NCBI GenBank assembly: GCA_046760705.1
Contig: JBHIER010000101.1
Coordinates: forward strand, 1-9,274
DNA length: 9,274 bases
Direction: 5' to 3'
Origin: JBHIER01 sp046760705 [NCBI: bacterium]
Lineage (GTDB): Bacteria > JBHIER01 > G020348925
Shown: in pieces, positions 6,138-9,274 of the stretch
Layout of the letters: each line of letters starts with the position of its first letter
Position numbering within the stretch: position 1 is the first letter of the stretch
Translations under genes and position numbers: made by a program
The notes under the pieces: model-generated
Database searches by the model: none
The model's input: only the letters and a program-made list of their open reading frames with translations
What the model was told of the DNA's origin: nothing

Positions 6138-6611
6138 CTACGCGGTTTCAGAGAACGTCTCCTCCCCTTCAGTGATGATTCTCATAACATCGGCTGGGGA
6201 GGAGGCATTGAGCAGTTTTTGGCGAAATTTCTCGTGGCTGGTCAAGCGTGAGATCCGGCTCAGGGCCTTGATGTGCAGGCCCGGGTTCTCCTCCGGCCCC
6301 ACCAGAAGAAAGATCAAGCGGACCGGTTTGTGGTCAAGAGATTGAAAATCAACATCTTGGGCCGTTTTTCCAAAAGCTGCCACGAGGCGATCCACACCGT
6401 CCGACTTTCCGTGGGGGATGGCTACCCCGTTGCCCACACCGGTGCTCATCAACCTCTCCCGTTCCAATACGGCTTCCAAAACCTTGTCCTTGTCGGCAAT
6501 CTTGCCAGCATCGGCTAAAAGATCGACCATCTCCTTGATCAGACCCCTTTTGCTCCTTTTTTGCAGAGGAATTTTTATGCACTGCTCATATATGATGTCC
6601 GTCAGACGCAT
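6138..6611 (-). CDS. PTS EIIA type 2 (fructose/PtsN-like) domain protein
   Basis: This is a single-domain EIIA of 157 aa, the size of PtsN-type regulatory phosphocarriers. The phosphorylated histidine is His67 in GVGNGVAIPHGKSDGV (58-73), the signature of type-2 EIIA domains. Upstream, MRLTDIIYEQCIKIPLQKRS is the usual N-terminal strand-helix, and VRLIFLLVGPEENPGLHIKAL is the matching core with its conserved His. The protein would accept phosphate from HPr or NPr. With no permease subunit (EIIB/EIIC) beside it, a regulatory role like the nitrogen-PTS EIIA is more likely than sugar uptake. The ATG at 6611 has GGAGG 6 nt upstream, a good ribosome site. No PTS partner genes are in the window. 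Confidence 0.9.
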   Translation of the reverse strand: MRLTDIIYEQCIKIPLQKRSKRGLIKEMVDLLADAGKIADKDKVLEAVLERERLMSTGVGNGVAIPHGKSDGVDRLVAAFGKTAQDVDFQSLDHKPVRLIFLLVGPEENPGLHIKALSRISRLTSHEKFRQKLLNASSPADVMRIITEGEETFSETA

Positions 6612-6666
6612 CGTCAGCCTCCAGTCTCTGTATGCAAAATTATCCTCGAATAGATTCAGAGGTACA

Positions 6667-6696
6667 ATAAGAAATACATTTATGAGGCCATGTCAA
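6667..6696 (-). promoter_or_regulatory. Possible promoter of the EIIA gene
   Basis: On the minus strand a perfect TTGACA (6691-6696) is followed after 18 bp by TCTTAT (6667-6672), a poor -10 box. It lies about 55 bp before the ATG. The -35 box is convincing and the -10 box is not. Confidence 0.35.
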
Positions 6697-6753
6697 ATAG
6701 AATTTGCTACTTTTTGAAAAAAATCTCCCCTCCTAAAATTGGGTAAAAAGAGT

Positions 6754-6782
6754 TTGACAAAGGTACTTGAAAGACTTAATTT
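6754..6782 (+). promoter_or_regulatory. Possible promoter of the ASH/dockerin protein gene
   Basis: TTGACA (6754-6759) is followed after 17 bp by TAATTT (6777-6782). CTTAAT at 6775-6780, with a 15-bp spacer, is another reading. The gene's ATG is 43 bp on, with AAGGAGG at 6810-6816 in between. It is back to back with the EIIA promoter candidate, so 6612-6825 is a divergent control region. Apart from these boxes nothing else is recognised in that stretch. Confidence 0.45.
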
Positions 6783-6825
6783 ATCAGTCAAAAGGAAGCA
6801 GGTTCCCAGAAGGAGGTTGTGAAAC

Positions 6826-7832
6826 ATGAGCAAATACACTCTGCTTATTTCCGTGTGTCTTCTGATTACAGCTCCGCTCAACTCTCCCCATGGTCAATCC
6901 GTAAAGCTGTCAGTGACAGACGGAAGAGGATGGATCGGCAGTGGGGGCAATATTGTTTCAGTGGACCTGGAGAATTCTGTGGCCGTCGATTCGGTCCGAT
7001 TCAAGCTTCTCTTCGACACGAATAGCTTCGTGGAGATTGACGATTTATGTGACAAAGGATTGTGTCAAATCGAAAATGGGAGTTTTTGTGTGGTCAAGAT
7101 GCCGGACATCTCGCTGTCATCTCCCTCTCTTGATTTTGGCAACATCCCAGTTGGGTGGTCATCCAACAAGGTATTGACCCTTTGGAATGTGGGAGAATGC
7201 TGTGAAGAAGTATGGAATTTAATTATCGCCAGCGCTTTTTCGGACCACCCTGATTTTTCAGTCCCATCTCCCACGTTTCCACAAGTGATTCCCCCTGGGG
7301 AGTGCATAGGTATAGTGGTGACTTTTACGCCATCTACTGAAGGACCTGTGAGGGCCATCTTAACCATATTAGCGAACGATCCGGACGAACCGACGCTACA
7401 AATTCCCTTGCCCGGTTATGGTGTTTTATCTTATGTTTCAATTCCCGATGTCTGCGATGTATCGGGTGATTCAGTGCTGGCATCTATCGACATTTACAAT
7501 GTCACACCAGTTGCGGCTGTCCAGGTAGACTTAATCTTTGATGTAACACAAATAATGGTTCTCCACTTGACATAAGTCTCTCCATAAGCGGCGACTGGGT
7601 TTGTGGCGATAGTTTGAGATTGAGACTGGGAGGCGTAGCTTTAGCTGACTCATTGGTTGCGCTGGATGTAGTTCAAGGAACTCGTATTACCCTTGGCCAT
7701 CTCGATCCGCAGGGCTGTCACGAATGGGCCGCCGATTTCAATGGAGACGGAGTTGTCGATGTTACCGATGGTATTCAGATTGTGAATGAGATTGTCGGCC
7801 TGGATGCGACAACAATTTTAGGAGGTCCGTGA
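6826..7832 (+). pseudogene. Secreted ASH/choice-of-anchor D plus dockerin-like protein, one frameshift
   Basis: The ATG at 6826 has AAGGAGG 9 nt upstream. Residues 1-24 are a signal peptide (hydrophobic ISVCLLITAPL). Residues 26-90 look like a cohesin-like beta region (NIVSVDLENSVAVDSVRFKL). Residues 93-199 are an ASH/choice-of-anchor D domain: PDISLSSPSLDFGNIPVGWS, then DHPDFSV, IPPGECIGIVVTFTPSTEGP and ANDPDEPTLQIPLPGYG. A second cohesin-like stretch (SIDIYNVTPVAAVQVDLIFDVT) follows. The first frame then stops at 7573-7575. From about 7551 another frame continues without a gap in sense: NNGSPLDISLSISGDWV, then LRLRLGGVALADSL, and a dockerin-like calcium repeat DFNGDGVVDVTDGIQIVNEI, ending at TGA 7830-7832. 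One missing base near 7548-7553 explains the break; repaired, the protein is about 334 aa. Such proteins are exported and bind surfaces or partner proteins; its exact role is unknown. Real decay and a sequencing error cannot be told apart here. Confidence 0.75.
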
Positions 7833-7939
7833 ACGGGTCCCCCGTATAAATACAAGCAACAGACTACCATTATATGTGCTTTCTTTCAGCAGACGAGCGG
7901 GCGACTCGAAGGAAAACCTTTCATTTTCGTGTAAAGAGG

Positions 7940-9274
7940 ATGCGTAAGGGAATAACTCTCCTAAAGTGGATCTTCTGGATCGGAGTGAGTTTGAACCTCG
8001 CTCTTACCCCGGGCTTCCCATTGGCCGCGGAGAGGGTCGACATCATCGCTCTTCACTCTAACAATGAGCAGGGCACTCCAGGGCCATACTATACCATCGG
8101 CGATACGGTGACCGTTGCCGGAATCGTGACTGTGGGCACTTACACCTTCGCCGGGGAGTATACAGAAGTCTTCATCCAGGACGCCACTGCCGGGATAAAA
8201 ATCTATGCCGATACGATCTTCGCCACTTTTGCCCAGGGTGACAGCCTCACCATTACCGGCACGATTGAGCAGTATAAAGGGATGACGGAGATCGTGCCCA
8301 CAGACTGGACGGTCCACAGTCAGGGACATCTTCTGCCAGAGCCGTTGGTGCTCAATTGCTCTGAGGTAGATCACAGCTTCCAGAACGATCACAGCGAGCC
8401 CAACGAAGGCCGCCTCATACGAATCGAGGACGTCACCCTCTCCGGTACCTGGCCTTCCGAGTTGGCTCTCACAGATTCTACGGGCTCCTGCCGTTTGTAT
8501 ATCGATTATGACACCGGCCTTCAAGATTTGATCCCATCCTACGGGGCCTTCAGCCTCATCGGCATCCTCAAACAGTACGACACCTCCTCTCCGTACACCG
8601 ATGGTTACGAGATCGTACCCCGATATATCGGTGACGTCATGTTTCCTCCAGGCCCCAAAATCCTCTCACCCCCATTGGAGAGCGAAATCTCCTCCTCTTC
8701 GGTCACTATCACCTGGGAGACGGATACACCTTCTGCTAGCATTGTCTCTTACGGGACAACCGCCAAATATGAACTGGGGGCCGTGATCGACACATCGGAA
8801 GTGACCCAACATGCGGTGACTTTGGAGGAACTGAGACCGGCTACCATCTACCATTGTCGGGCCACATCGAGTAACCAGGAGGGCAGCACCACCAGCGGCG
8901 ATCACGTCTTCGCCTCAGGGTCAGGTCCATCGTCCACCGGAGAGATAAACGTCTACTTCAATCTGAGTGTTGACACCTCGCTGACCAGCGGAGTTTACGC
9001 CCAGGGCGAGGTCGATCTGGCAACCAGACTGATTCAAAGAATTGAAGCTGCCGGCTACTCCATCGATGCCTGTGGGTACAGTTTCGACCTCTCCTCTGTG
9101 GCCGATGCCCTCATAGCTGCCCATCATCGCGGGGTCAGAATCCGGTTCATCTACGAAAACAGACAACCTTATCAGGAGCAGGTGCTGCGGCTCATCGATG
9201 CCGGCATCCCAGTTATCGACGACAGCTTCGGCTCAAACGATGGCCAGGGACTCATGCACAATAAATTTTTCATC
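7940..9274 (+). CDS. Secreted modular phospholipase D-like protein (3' partial)
   Basis: This frame is open from the ATG at 7940 to the window edge, 445 codons with no stop. Residues 1-30 are a signal peptide (basic MRKGITLLKW, hydrophobic core, LAA near the cleavage site). Residues ~33-235 look like one or two OB-fold modules (YTIGDTVTVAGIVTVG, EVFIQDATAGIKIY, GDSLTITGTIEQYKG, GRLIRIEDVTLSG, YEIVPRYIGDV), as in exported nucleases of the YhcR type. Residues ~238-326 resemble a fibronectin III/purple acid phosphatase N-terminal domain (SVTITWETDTPSASIVSYG, then LRPATIYHCRATS). From ~335 a phospholipase D-like domain begins (EINVYFNLSVDTSL, then DALIAAHHRGVRIRFIYENR), reaching the first HKD motif MHNKFF (His440, Lys442) just before the sequence ends. 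It likely cleaves phosphodiester bonds of DNA or lipid outside the cell. The ribosome site (AAGAGG) abuts the ATG. An upstream in-frame ATG at 7874 would place an odd charged stretch before the signal peptide. Confidence 0.88.
   Translation, partial: MRKGITLLKWIFWIGVSLNLALTPGFPLAAERVDIIALHSNNEQGTPGPYYTIGDTVTVAGIVTVGTYTFAGEYTEVFIQDATAGIKIYADTIFATFAQGDSLTITGTIEQYKGMTEIVPTDWTVHSQGHLLPEPLVLNCSEVDHSFQNDHSEPNEGRLIRIEDVTLSGTWPSELALTDSTGSCRLYIDYDTGLQDLIPSYGAFSLIGILKQYDTSSPYTDGYEIVPRYIGDVMFPPGPKILSPPLESEISSSSVTITWETDTPSASIVSYGTTAKYELGAVIDTSEVTQHAVTLEELRPATIYHCRATSSNQEGSTTSGDHVFASGSGPSSTGEINVYFNLSVDTSLTSGVYAQGEVDLATRLIQRIEAAGYSIDACGYSFDLSSVADALIAAHHRGVRIRFIYENRQPYQEQVLRLIDAGIPVIDDSFGSNDGQGLMHNKFFI

Noticed and set aside
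7540-7560. Programmed ribosomal frameshift in the ASH/dockerin gene
   Set aside because: No X_XXY_YYZ slippery heptamer or strong downstream structure is seen at the junction; a simple indel explains it.
7833-7845. ACGGG-TCC-CCCGT hairpin after the dockerin gene as a terminator
   Set aside because: The stem is only 5 bp and is followed by ATAAATAC rather than a T-run, which is too weak to call.
7961-8524. Minus-strand 187-residue ORF
   Set aside because: It lies opposite the secreted PLD-like gene, whose frame is open for 445 codons with a signal peptide and domain motifs. The minus frame shows no family signature.
1-9274. CRISPR array, tRNA, rRNA or insertion sequence
   Set aside because: No regularly spaced direct repeats, no cloverleaf-like or rRNA-like segment and no transposase ORF were found on either strand.

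Overview
The window is bacterial chromosome. It looks like moderately GC-rich DNA with one AT-rich foreign-looking patch at the left end and a mixed right end. Nothing here fixes the species. Three features point loosely toward an environmental lineage of the FCB or candidate-phylum type rather than a model proteobacterium or firmicute: a GlmM of the archaeal-like subtype, secreted proteins with choice-of-anchor/ASH and dockerin modules, and a secreted modular phospholipase D-like protein. That placement is inference.

Layout. (1) Positions 1-628: the last codons of an unidentified ORF end inside a 70-bp imperfect palindrome with integron attC architecture. About 20 bp further on begins a decayed gene of the HARE-HTH/HrgA-like (COG2958) type, broken by three frame changes and cut off at its 3' end. 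Together this looks like the relic of an integron gene cassette, or a solitary attC array. (2) Positions 678-5528, minus strand: a tight operon glmM - glmS - ruvX - mltG with gaps of 29 bp and 2 bp and then a 1-bp overlap. A good sigma70-type promoter lies at 5565-5591. GlmM and GlmS are two enzymes of UDP-GlcNAc precursor synthesis, RuvX is a pre-16S rRNA/Holliday-junction nuclease-family protein, and MltG is the endolytic transglycosylase that ends glycan strands. The operon thus couples cell-wall precursor supply, RNA processing and glycan chain termination. (3) Positions 5639-6611, minus strand: a small VanZ-family membrane protein and, upstream of it, an orphan PTS EIIA (type 2, PtsN-like) protein. 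Hairpins separate the two. (4) Positions 6612-6825: a divergent intergenic region with TTGACA boxes facing both ways. (5) Positions 6826-7832, plus strand: a secreted protein with cohesin-like beta regions, an ASH/choice-of-anchor D domain and a C-terminal dockerin-like repeat, interrupted by one frameshift near 7550. (6) Positions 7940-9274, plus strand, running off the window: a secreted modular protein with a signal peptide, an OB-fold-like region, a fibronectin III/purple-acid-phosphatase-N-like domain and the beginning of a phospholipase D HKD domain.

The operon genes are ordinary housekeeping genes. The parts most worth a second look are the attC-like cassette relic at the left end, the N-terminal extension of RuvX, and the domain make-up of the right-end secreted PLD protein. 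No complete new defence or mobile system is visible in this window.
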